A stretch of DNA of 34,639 bases, from the NCBI RefSeq assembly GCF_025353885.1, contig NZ_JANXNX010000103.1:1-34639 (forward strand), in the 5' to 3' direction. The translations under genes were made by a program, and so were the position numbers. Below, piece after piece: positions 8,028-15,945 of this stretch. Numbering within the stretch: position 1 is the stretch's first letter; every line of letters begins with the position of its first letter. Source of the stretch: Sphingomonas sp. (GTDB lineage Bacteria; Pseudomonadota; Alphaproteobacteria; Sphingomonadales; Sphingomonadaceae). The notes beneath the pieces are model-generated. The model had not been told where the DNA came from. It saw only the letters and a list, made by a program, of their open reading frames with translations, and made no database searches.

Positions 8028-9009
8028 TGAGCAGCCGCGCCGCATGCGCCGCGTGATAGGTCAAGATACCCGAACATCCCGCCCGCCGGAACGCGAGCAG
8101 CGTTTCCAGCACCAGCGCATCGCGATCGGCCGCCCCTGGGGCGGCCGCCGCCTCGATCATCGCATATTCGCCAGATACGGCGTAGGCGAACACCGGTATC
8201 TCGAACCGTTCCTTCACGCGGCGAATGATGTCGAGATAGGGCAGGCCCGGCTTTACCATCACGCTGTCCGCCCCTTCGGCAATGTCCAGTTCGACTTCGC
8301 GCATCGCCTCGTCGGCGTTGGCGGGATCCATCTGATAGGTTTTCTTGTTGCCTTTCAGCAGCCCGCTCGAACCGACGGCATCACGGAACGGGCCGTAAAA
8401 GGCCGATGCGTATTTCGCCGCATAGGCCATGATCTGGACATTGAGATGGCCTGCCTCCTCCAGCGCATCGCGGATTGCGCCGACGCGGCCGTCCATCATG
8501 TCCGACGGCGCGATGATATCCGCGCCCGCGTCGGCCTGCACCAGTGCCTGGCCGACCAGCCGTTCGGACGTCGTGTCATTGACGACATAGCCAGACGCAT
8601 CGACCAGCCCGTCATGGCCGTGTACCGTATAGGGATCGAGAGCAACGTCGGTCAGCACGCCGATCTCGGGCACGGCGTCCTTGACCGCGCGGATGGCACG
8701 GCACATCAGATTGTCGGGGTTCAGCGCCTCGCGCCCGTCGTCGGTGCGAAGTTCGGCAGGCGTGTGGGGGAATAGTGCGATCACGCCGATGCCAAGCGCC
8801 TTCGCCTCCCGCGCCCGCCCCACGATCAGGTCTACCGACCAGCGCGACACGCCGGGCAGGCTGGCAACCGGTTCCTCCACGCCGTTTCCACTCGTCACGA
8901 ACAGCGGCCAGATCAGGTGCTGCGGGGCGAGATGGGTTTCACTCACCAGCGCCCGGCTCCAGTTGCTGGCACGCGTGCGGCGAAGGCGGATCGCAGGGAA
9001 CATCGACAT
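8020..9009 (-). CDS. hemB: Delta-aminolevulinic acid dehydratase (porphobilinogen synthase)
   Basis: This 329-residue cytosolic enzyme condenses two 5-aminolevulinate molecules into porphobilinogen, a common step of haem, corrin and (bacterio)chlorophyll synthesis. Both active-site lysines are visible: K199 in AYAAKYASAFYGPFRD and the Schiff-base K253 in SVMVKPGLPYLDI. The DIIAPSDMMDGRVGAIR signature precedes them. It lies 18 bases downstream of the MATE transporter gene and overlaps the following gene, so it probably belongs to a leftward transcription unit. Confidence 0.97.
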   Translation of the reverse strand: MSMFPAIRLRRTRASNWSRALVSETHLAPQHLIWPLFVTSGNGVEEPVASLPGVSRWSVDLIVGRAREAKALGIGVIALFPHTPAELRTDDGREALNPDNLMCRAIRAVKDAVPEIGVLTDVALDPYTVHGHDGLVDASGYVVNDTTSERLVGQALVQADAGADIIAPSDMMDGRVGAIRDALEEAGHLNVQIMAYAAKYASAFYGPFRDAVGSSGLLKGNKKTYQMDPANADEAMREVELDIAEGADSVMVKPGLPYLDIIRRVKERFEIPVFAYAVSGEYAMIEAAAAPGAADRDALVLETLLAFRRAGCSGILTYHAAHAARLLNG

Positions 9010-9027
9010 GCGCCTCCCTTAGGGCGC

Positions 9028-10494
9028 TTATCCCGGCGGCTGCAAGCGCCCCGCTGGCTCGGCGGTGGCGGACGCAGCATGCTCGGTCTCCACGTGCCCG
9101 GGAGGCGTCACCAAGTGCATCGTCCGCCAATTGCCCATGCGATAATAGAGAATCGCCAGCAGCATCGTCACCAGCGAGCTGATCGGAAAGCTCAGCCAGA
9201 TCGCGTCAGCACCCAGCGTCGGACGCAGAGCCCAGGCGACGCCAAGGCGGAACGGCAGCAACGACAGCGCCAGAATGATCAGCGGGGGCCAGACCGATCC
9301 ATTTGCGCGCATCGTGCCGAACAGCACGAAGGTCACGCCAAACAGTATGAAGCTCCATGTTGCGATCAACTGAATATGGCGCGCAATCGGCATCGCAGGT
9401 GATTCCTGGGCCAGGAACAGGCCGAGTGCCTGCCGATCGACGATGGCGAGCAAGGTCACTAGCCCGGTCGTCAGCAACAGGCTGAATATGACACCCCAAC
9501 GCGTGATCTGCCCGACCCGGTCCCATTTATTCGCACCGATATTTTGAGCGGCCATCGCACTGACCGCCGCGCCGACTGCCATCGCGGGCATCTGGATATA
9601 GGTCCATAGTTGTTGGGTAACGCCATAGGCCGCCGTCACCACGACGCCCTCGCGGTTGATCAGCCCGATCATCACCAGCGCCGATCCCGACACGACGAAC
9701 ATTTGCATCGCCATGGGAAAGCCCTTCACCATCAGGACCTTGGCCAGCGCCATGTCGGGGACAAGATAGCGCAACTCCTTGCCCCTCAGCCTGACAGGAA
9801 GATCGCGCAGATAAATGTGGACCAGCAAGCCGAGCAGGCTGATATAACCCGCGAACGCAGTCGCCGTCGCCGACCCGGCGATCCCCATGCGCGGGAATGG
9901 GCCCAGCCCGAGCATGAAAACCGGGTTAAGCCCTGAATCGAGCACAACGCTGACCGCCATCCATTTCAACGGGGTCAGCGCGTCGCCGGTCCCACGCAGG
10001 CCCATCATCAGCAACACGGTCAGGAACGATGCCGGCATCGCAATAAAGATGACGCGGAGATACGCCAGCGCAAGCGGCGCGGCCTCCCGCGGCGTGGCGA
10101 GAACATGCAGCAGTTGCGGCGTGAAGATCCAGCCCAGCACCGCAATCAGTATCGACAGTATCAGGAACAGGCCGACCGCGGTGCCCATGATCCGCCGCAC
10201 CGCATCGACGTCGCGGCGACCGTAGTTTTGTCCGACCAGAATCGTTGCCGCCATGCCAAAACCGAACAGCGCCGCGAACATCAGGAACATAACCAGATTG
10301 GCGTTCGACGTCGCCGCCAGCGCATTCTCACCCAGGATCCGCCCAACCCAGATCGCATTGATCGACCCATTGAGCGACTGGAGAATGTTAGACCCAAGCG
10401 TTGGCAGCGCGAACAGCATCAACGTCTTGGCGATCGGCCCAATCGTCAGGTCGGGCTTCGCACGCGCCGCGCGCTGCGGATCAACGTCGGCCAT
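9028..10494 (-). CDS. MATE-family multidrug/metabolite exporter
   Basis: A 488-residue inner-membrane protein with about 12 hydrophobic segments arranged as two related halves, as in the MATE (NorM/DinF) cation-coupled antiporters. The N-terminal half carries the LPTLGSNILQSLNGSINAIWVGRILG segment typical of the first helices, and GLRGTGDALTPLKWMA lies at the end of the first half. The substrate cannot be predicted. It lies 27 bases downstream of valS on the same strand and just upstream of hemB. The C-terminal tail of about 25 residues is polar. Confidence 0.9.
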   Translation of the reverse strand: MADVDPQRAARAKPDLTIGPIAKTLMLFALPTLGSNILQSLNGSINAIWVGRILGENALAATSNANLVMFLMFAALFGFGMAATILVGQNYGRRDVDAVRRIMGTAVGLFLILSILIAVLGWIFTPQLLHVLATPREAAPLALAYLRVIFIAMPASFLTVLLMMGLRGTGDALTPLKWMAVSVVLDSGLNPVFMLGLGPFPRMGIAGSATATAFAGYISLLGLLVHIYLRDLPVRLRGKELRYLVPDMALAKVLMVKGFPMAMQMFVVSGSALVMIGLINREGVVVTAAYGVTQQLWTYIQMPAMAVGAAVSAMAAQNIGANKWDRVGQITRWGVIFSLLLTTGLVTLLAIVDRQALGLFLAQESPAMPIARHIQLIATWSFILFGVTFVLFGTMRANGSVWPPLIILALSLLPFRLGVAWALRPTLGADAIWLSFPISSLVTMLLAILYYRMGNWRTMHLVTPPGHVETEHAASATAEPAGRLQPPG

Positions 10495-10521
10495 CGAAAG
10501 CCCTCCAGGTCACATTCATGC

Positions 10522-13170
10522 TCATCCCAGTCGCGCCAGCGCCGCTGTCAGCCGCTCGGCTTCAGCGGATTTTTCGGCAAAGTCCTCCCGCGCCTTGACA
10601 ACGGCTTCGGGCTTGGCCCGCTCGACAAACGACGGGTTGTCCAGCCGCTTGGACAGGGCGTCGGCTTCCTTGGTCGCGGCGTCGATGGCCTTGGTCAGGC
10701 GGGCGCGTTCGGCGGGAAGGTCGACCGCGTTGGCAAGCGGGAAGATGAGCGTTGCCTCCCCAATCACAATCTGCGCCGAGCCGCTAACAGTTGCTTGAGA
10801 CCCCATCAGAGTTTTGAAGTTCGAGACTCGAGACATGCGTCGGAGTTTCGAGCGATGATCTGAAATTCTCTTGAGGGTCGCGTCGGACGCGTTCAGGGTC
10901 GAGGGCTCAAGCATGATTCCCGGCGCGATGTTCAATTCGGCGCGCATCGATCGCACGCCGTTAACGACCCCGATTACCCAATCGATCTCGTTCGCCACCG
11001 CCTGATCGTAAACGACCGCTGGCGCAGGCCATTGTGCCAGCACGAGGTCATGATCCCGCGCACCCATCGCGTGCCACAGTTCTTCGGTTATGAACGGCAT
11101 GAACGGGTGCAGCATTACCAGGATCTGGTCGAACACCCAGCCTGCAACCGCCTTGGTTTCATCGCAGATTTCGGTCTTGATCAGCTCCAGATACCAGTCG
11201 CAGAACCGGTCCCAGACAAAATGATACACCGCCCCCGCCGCCTCGTCGAAGCGCAGGTCGGCGAGCGCCTTGTCGAGCTTGGCAACGGTTTGAACAACCT
11301 CACCGATGATCCAGCGATTGACCGTCAGTTCCGCCGCCGGAGCGCCGACCGAAGTCGCAGCGCCGATGCCGTTGACCTGACAGAAGCGTGCCGCGTTCCA
11401 CAGCTTGGTCGCGAAGTTGCGATACCCCTCAAGTCGCTTTTCATCGAGCTTTATGTCGCGGCCCTGGCTTTCCATCGACGCCATGAAAAAGCGCAGCGCA
11501 TCGGCCCCGTATTTGTCGATTAACCCAAGCGGATCGACAGTATTTCCCTTCGACTTCGACATTTTCGAACCATCGGGCGCGCGGACAAGGCCGTGCAGAT
11601 ACAGCGTCTTCCACGGCACTTCCTTCATGAAGTGCAGGCCCTGCATCGCCATGCGGGCATCCCAGAAGAACAGAATATCGAACCCTGAAATCAGGACGTC
11701 ATTGGGATAGTGTTTGGCCAGTTTGGGATCGGCCAGTTTGGAATCGGCATCGGGCCAGCCCAGCGTCCCGAACGGCCACAGCGCGGATGAGAACCAGGTG
11801 TCCAGCACATCGCTGTCCCGAGTGAGGGCAACCCCCTCCCCGGCCAGCGCCCGCGCCCCGGTCTCGTCCTCGGCCACATAATATTTGCCGTCCGCGTCAA
11901 ACCACGCCGGTATCTGGTGCCCCCACCAAAGTTGTCGTGAGACGCACCATGGTTGAATATTCTCAAGCCACTGGAACCAAGTCTTTTCCCAGGTCGCGGG
12001 GACAATCTTAATTGCACCGCTGCGCACCGCCTCGATCGCCGGACCCGCCAGGGTTTTGGCATCGACATACCATTGGTCGGTCAGCCACGGTTCGATCACC
12101 GCGCCCGACCGGTCGCCATACGGCGTCTGGATCACGCGGTCCTCGACGCGCTCGAACGCGCCCGCTTCCTCCAGCATCGCGACGACCCGACCGCGCGCGT
12201 CCTTAACCGACAGGCCCAGCAAAGCATCGGGAATAAGGCCATCCGAAGTCTGAATGATGTTGGCACCCGCATCGAGCATGTTCAGCATTTGCCCGGCGGC
12301 AAACCCAGCCCGCTTGCCGACCTCGAAATCGTTGAAGTCATGGCCTGGCGTGATCTTGACCGCACCCGACCCCAGTGCCGGGTCGGCATGGTCGTCGGCA
12401 ACGATCGGGATCAGCCGTCCGGTGATCGGCAGCTTCACCAGCTTGCCGATCATTGCCGTGTAACGCTTGTCGGTCGGATTCACCGCAACCGCCATGTCGG
12501 CCAGCATCGTTTCCGGTCGCGTCGTCGCGACCGAGATATGGCCGCTGCCATCGGCCAGTGGGTAGCGCAGATGCCAGAACTTGCCCTGAATTTCGCGAGT
12601 CTCGACTTCCAGATCGCTGATCGCGGTCTTCAGGCCGGGGTCCCAGTTCACCAGTCGCTTGTCGCGGTACAGCAGCCCCTCGTTGTGCAGGTCGACGAAA
12701 ACCTTGATGACGGCCTTTGAAAAGCCAGCGTCCATAGTGAAGCGTTCGTTTTTCCAATCGCAACTCGCGCCGATTCGGCGAAGCTGTTGCGTAATCTGGC
12801 CGCCGCTCTCGGCCTTCCAGTCCCAGACCTTCGCAATAAATTCATCGCGGGTGAAGTCGGTGCGTTTCTGCTGGCTGAGGGCCATCTGCCGCTCGACAAC
12901 CATCTGTGTCGCGATCCCGGCGTGATCGGTGCCCGCGACCCACAGCGCATCCTTGCCCTGCAGTCGGGCATGGCGGACCAGTATGTCCTGCAGCGTGATG
13001 TCGAGCGCATGACCGATGTGCAGGCTGCCTGTCACATTCGGCGGCGGCATGACGATCGTGAACGGCGTGGCCTCGGGCCGCTCGGGTCGAAACGCGTTCG
13101 TGTCCTCCCAACGCGCATACCAGCGAGCTTCGATTTCAGCGGGGTCGAATGTCTTTGGAAGTTCGGTCAT
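10522..13170 (-). CDS. valS: Valyl-tRNA synthetase
   Basis: An 882-residue class I aminoacyl-tRNA synthetase. The HIGH motif is at residues 51-54 within [16 protein letters not shown] and KMSKS at residues 536-540. The editing (CP1) domain lies between them, and the C-terminus is the valine-specific coiled-coil arm ([20 protein letters not shown] onward). The start ATG read leftward at 13168-13170 gives the family N-terminus [14 protein letters not shown]. It follows the PopZ-like gene by 35 bases, an order common in alphaproteobacteria. Confidence 0.98.
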   Translation of the reverse strand: MTELPKTFDPAEIEARWYARWEDTNAFRPERPEATPFTIVMPPPNVTGSLHIGHALDITLQDILVRHARLQGKDALWVAGTDHAGIATQMVVERQMALSQQKRTDFTRDEFIAKVWDWKAESGGQITQQLRRIGASCDWKNERFTMDAGFSKAVIKVFVDLHNEGLLYRDKRLVNWDPGLKTAISDLEVETREIQGKFWHLRYPLADGSGHISVATTRPETMLADMAVAVNPTDKRYTAMIGKLVKLPITGRLIPIVADDHADPALGSGAVKITPGHDFNDFEVGKRAGFAAGQMLNMLDAGANIIQTSDGLIPDALLGLSVKDARGRVVAMLEEAGAFERVEDRVIQTPYGDRSGAVIEPWLTDQWYVDAKTLAGPAIEAVRSGAIKIVPATWEKTWFQWLENIQPWCVSRQLWWGHQIPAWFDADGKYYVAEDETGARALAGEGVALTRDSDVLDTWFSSALWPFGTLGWPDADSKLADPKLAKHYPNDVLISGFDILFFWDARMAMQGLHFMKEVPWKTLYLHGLVRAPDGSKMSKSKGNTVDPLGLIDKYGADALRFFMASMESQGRDIKLDEKRLEGYRNFATKLWNAARFCQVNGIGAATSVGAPAAELTVNRWIIGEVVQTVAKLDKALADLRFDEAAGAVYHFVWDRFCDWYLELIKTEICDETKAVAGWVFDQILVMLHPFMPFITEELWHAMGARDHDLVLAQWPAPAVVYDQAVANEIDWVIGVVNGVRSMRAELNIAPGIMLEPSTLNASDATLKRISDHRSKLRRMSRVSNFKTLMGSQATVSGSAQIVIGEATLIFPLANAVDLPAERARLTKAIDAATKEADALSKRLDNPSFVERAKPEAVVKAREDFAEKSAEAERLTAALARLG

Positions 13171-13205
13171 ACCGCGCCGCGCTTAGCGTGTCGGGATCGA
13201 CGCGC

Positions 13206-13727
13206 CTATCCCCGCGCGGTGATGCGCGAGATTTCCTGTGCGACCAGACGTTCGACGACATCGGGCAGCCGCTGGTCTAGCCATTCGGCCAGCATCGGCT
13301 TCAGCATTTCGCGGACCAGTCCCTCCAGCGTGTCGCCGCCAGTGACTTCGGGCTTGATCACCAACGCCGACAGCGCCGCGATCGAGGTTCGGCTCGCGGT
13401 CAGCGTCGCGTCGGAAACCAGCAGTGGGGCGGGCGTGGCTTCAGGTGCAAGTGGACTGCTCGCTTTCGATTCGCCGAACGCATCCTTGCTGGGAGCATCC
13501 TTGGCAGACAGAACTTCGGAAGCCGCATCTTCGGCGGGGATGGCGTCGGTGAGCTCAAGGATTTCCGAATCGTCGGGTTGAGCCGGCGTTGGAGCCGCGG
13601 GCTGTTCCATCGTGGCTCCGGCCACAGCGCGCCGCCCGCGCGGCACCGAGAGCGCCGCGTCGCTGTCCTCAGCGATGATACGCTTGATCGACGACAATAT
13701 GTCCTCCATCGACGGTTCGTTGCTCAT
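13206..13727 (-). CDS. PopZ-like DUF2497 family protein
   Basis: A 173-residue acidic, low-complexity protein with two conserved ends. The N-terminal SMEDILSSIKRIIAED is the short helix of PopZ/DUF2497 proteins. The C-terminal block from about residue 125 (LEGLVREMLKPMLAEWLDQRLPDVVERLVAQEI) is the helical oligomerisation region. The middle is rich in Pro, Ala and acidic residues and is probably disordered. PopZ forms polar condensates that anchor the chromosome origin and cell-cycle factors in Caulobacter; that role here is inferred from the family. The ATG at 13727 was chosen over an upstream in-frame ATG because it begins the conserved MSNEPSMEDIL and has a GGTGGG ribosome site. Confidence 0.85.
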   Translation of the reverse strand: MSNEPSMEDILSSIKRIIAEDSDAALSVPRGRRAVAGATMEQPAAPTPAQPDDSEILELTDAIPAEDAASEVLSAKDAPSKDAFGESKASSPLAPEATPAPLLVSDATLTASRTSIAALSALVIKPEVTGGDTLEGLVREMLKPMLAEWLDQRLPDVVERLVAQEISRITARG

Positions 13728-13768
13728 ATCACCCACCGAAAAGCGCCCCTTGTATCGACGCCCCACCG

Positions 13769-15220
13769 CTAGGGCTGCGTCGGCCCCATAACTGACGGAG
13801 TTTGCGCAGGTGTGTCAACCGTACGGGTCGCAACCGCTGACGGTTTCGGATCATCGTGGAAATCCCAGATGTCGTTCCGGACCCTGCGGTAATTGATCGT
13901 GGGATCGTAAAGCGCGCCCGATTCGAGGCCGAGGTTGCGGGCCTCTGCCTGCCCCATCGCCGCCAGCAGAGAGAAGCCGGCGACATAGCTGTTCCGCCGG
14001 GCCGAAACCAGATTGACCTGCGAATTGAGCAATTCCTGCTCGGCATTCAGGATGTCGAGAATGGTGCGGTTGCCGACGCTGTTTTCGGCGCGCACACCTT
14101 CAAGCGACAAAGTGTTGGCATCGACCGCCGACTGCGACGAGATAATCAGCTCGTTCGATGCGCGCCAGCTGGCATAGGCAGCCCGCGTCTGGGCGACGAT
14201 GCTGCGTTCGACCTCGATCGTCTGTTCGATCGATTGCGACTCGAGCGCCTGCGCCTGGCGGACCTGTGCCGTGGGCAGGCCACCCTGATATAGCGGGATC
14301 GACACCTGAATGCCCGCCTGCGCCGTCTTGCTGACTTGCGGAAGGTTGACGCCCGAACCAGCGCTGGTCAGCGAACCAAGATAATTCGAATAATTGCCGC
14401 CGGTGACCGCAGAGATTTTCGGCGCACGACTGGCACGGGCGACGCTGGTTTCGAACCGCGCGGCATCGCGACGGCGCTGGGCGGCCAACAGGCCCGGATT
14501 GTTGTCGAGCGCGACCGTCACCGCCGTGTCCGGCGAAACCGGCAGGTTCGGCAGCGGCGGTGGTGGTTCCAGGTTCACCGCCGGTTCGCCGACCAGCCTG
14601 ACATAAGTCTCCCGGCTGCCGATCAGCGTGGCCTGCGCCGATTCGAGCTGACTGCGCGCTCCCGAAAGGCGCGCCTGCGACTGGGCAACGTCGGTCCGTG
14701 TCAGGTCGCCGACCTGAAACCGGTCGCGCGTCGCCTCCAGGTTGATCTTCAGGACATTCAAATTCTGAATGTTCAGCGATACGATCGCTTGGTCGCGAAT
14801 GACGTCCATGTACGCGGCGACGACGTTGGAAAACACGGTCGCCTCGGTATCGCGCAAATTGGCCAGACCCGCACTGACGCGCGCGTCGGCAGCCTTGATG
14901 CCATTACGCACCGCGCCCCCTGCATAGATCGGGACCGAGAGGTTCACGCCAGCCGCGGTGCTGCGTGCGGGCGAGGTGAAGTTCAACGACGAGCGAACGA
15001 AATCCTCGGTATATTGTGCCGTCGCGCCGACGCTCGGCAGCCCGCGGGCCCGGGCGATCGGCACGCCCTGGTCGGTTGCCCGCTGTTCGGCGCGCGCACC
15101 GGTCAGCGTCGGATTGGTCCGATACGCCTTGGCAAGCGCCTCTCGCAGGGTGTCGGCCGAGGCCGGACCGGCAAGGACGGCTGTTGCAAGCAAAAAGGCG
15201 CGGAGGTGACGATGAACCAC
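13769..15220 (-). CDS. tolC: TolC-family outer-membrane efflux/secretion channel
   Basis: A 483-residue outer-membrane factor. An N-terminal signal peptide (hydrophobic LRAFLLATAVLAGPASA) is followed by two homologous halves of long helices with the TolC-type DTLREALAKAYRTNPTL opening and a later YRTNPT / DNNPGLLAAQRRRDAA pair. It forms the trimeric exit duct for tripartite efflux pumps and type I secretion. The start is a GTG read leftward at 15218-15220 with AAGGG upstream. It lies 17 bases after the pcm-like gene. It could serve as the outer-membrane partner of the ABC/HlyD exporter at 31.1-34.2 kb, which has none of its own nearby (inference). Confidence 0.92.
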   Translation of the reverse strand: MVHRHLRAFLLATAVLAGPASADTLREALAKAYRTNPTLTGARAEQRATDQGVPIARARGLPSVGATAQYTEDFVRSSLNFTSPARSTAAGVNLSVPIYAGGAVRNGIKAADARVSAGLANLRDTEATVFSNVVAAYMDVIRDQAIVSLNIQNLNVLKINLEATRDRFQVGDLTRTDVAQSQARLSGARSQLESAQATLIGSRETYVRLVGEPAVNLEPPPPLPNLPVSPDTAVTVALDNNPGLLAAQRRRDAARFETSVARASRAPKISAVTGGNYSNYLGSLTSAGSGVNLPQVSKTAQAGIQVSIPLYQGGLPTAQVRQAQALESQSIEQTIEVERSIVAQTRAAYASWRASNELIISSQSAVDANTLSLEGVRAENSVGNRTILDILNAEQELLNSQVNLVSARRNSYVAGFSLLAAMGQAEARNLGLESGALYDPTINYRRVRNDIWDFHDDPKPSAVATRTVDTPAQTPSVMGPTQP

Positions 15221-15237
15221 TGGTGCAACCCTTAATG

Positions 15238-15876
15238 TCAGAAAACGAAAGCGTGCGGTCGCACGAAGCCCGGCAGGATCACGGCATCGGCATCGGCAAA
15301 GGCGGTGAGTGCGAACCCTGCCCCACCGCGCCGTCCGACAGCAAGCCGTGTGACACCGTTTTCGACGAGCGCCGTGGCAAGTCTGCCACCGGGCGCGAGC
15401 TGGTCGATCAGCGCCTGGGGCACATCCTCAACGGCACCGTCAATGATGATGACGTCGAAGGGACCATGGTCGGCGGCACCGGCCTCCAGCGGGCCGACGA
15501 CATCTCCCGCCGTCGCCAGCGCGGCATCGCATTCGAGGCCGACAACCGATTTTGCCAGCAGCCGGGCAATCGCGACAGCGTAACCCGTTGCCGAACCGAC
15601 AATGAGGACGCGGTCGTTGGAGCCGATGCCGGCTTCGTTGATCAGCCGCGCTGTCGCCATCGGCGTGTTCAACGCGCGCCCGCCAACGAGCGGGATGGCA
15701 ATGTCGGTATAGGCCACATCGCGACGCGCGGGCGGCACAAAATCTTCGCGGGGGACGCGCGCCATGGCGGCGATGACCCGGGGGTCGTCGACCGCGGTGG
15801 TGCGCAATTGATTGGACACCATCGCGCGGCGCGCAGCCTCGAAACGATCGGCGGGCTCAGAGCGGTCTGCGGTCAT
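15238..15876 (-). CDS. Protein-L-isoaspartate O-methyltransferase-like protein
   Basis: A 212-residue SAM-dependent methyltransferase of the Pcm family, which repairs isoaspartyl residues in aged proteins. The N-terminal MVSNQLRTTAVDDPRVIAAM and VPREDFVP segments are typical of Pcm. The SAM-binding glycine loop is VGSATGYAVA, a weaker version of the usual GxGxGY loop, and a DVIIIDGAVEDVP motif follows. The loop drift and position next to tolC match a divergent alphaproteobacterial Pcm-like group whose substrate is uncertain. The ATG at 15876 was chosen for its GGAGAG ribosome site; an upstream in-frame ATG lacks family similarity. Confidence 0.85.
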   Translation of the reverse strand: MTADRSEPADRFEAARRAMVSNQLRTTAVDDPRVIAAMARVPREDFVPPARRDVAYTDIAIPLVGGRALNTPMATARLINEAGIGSNDRVLIVGSATGYAVAIARLLAKSVVGLECDAALATAGDVVGPLEAGAADHGPFDVIIIDGAVEDVPQALIDQLAPGGRLATALVENGVTRLAVGRRGGAGFALTAFADADAVILPGFVRPHAFVF

Positions 15877-15945
15877 TGGTAGACTCTCTCCTTTACACCC
15901 AATCGGGGCAATGCCACAGCTGTGTTGGTCATGCAATACAGTGCG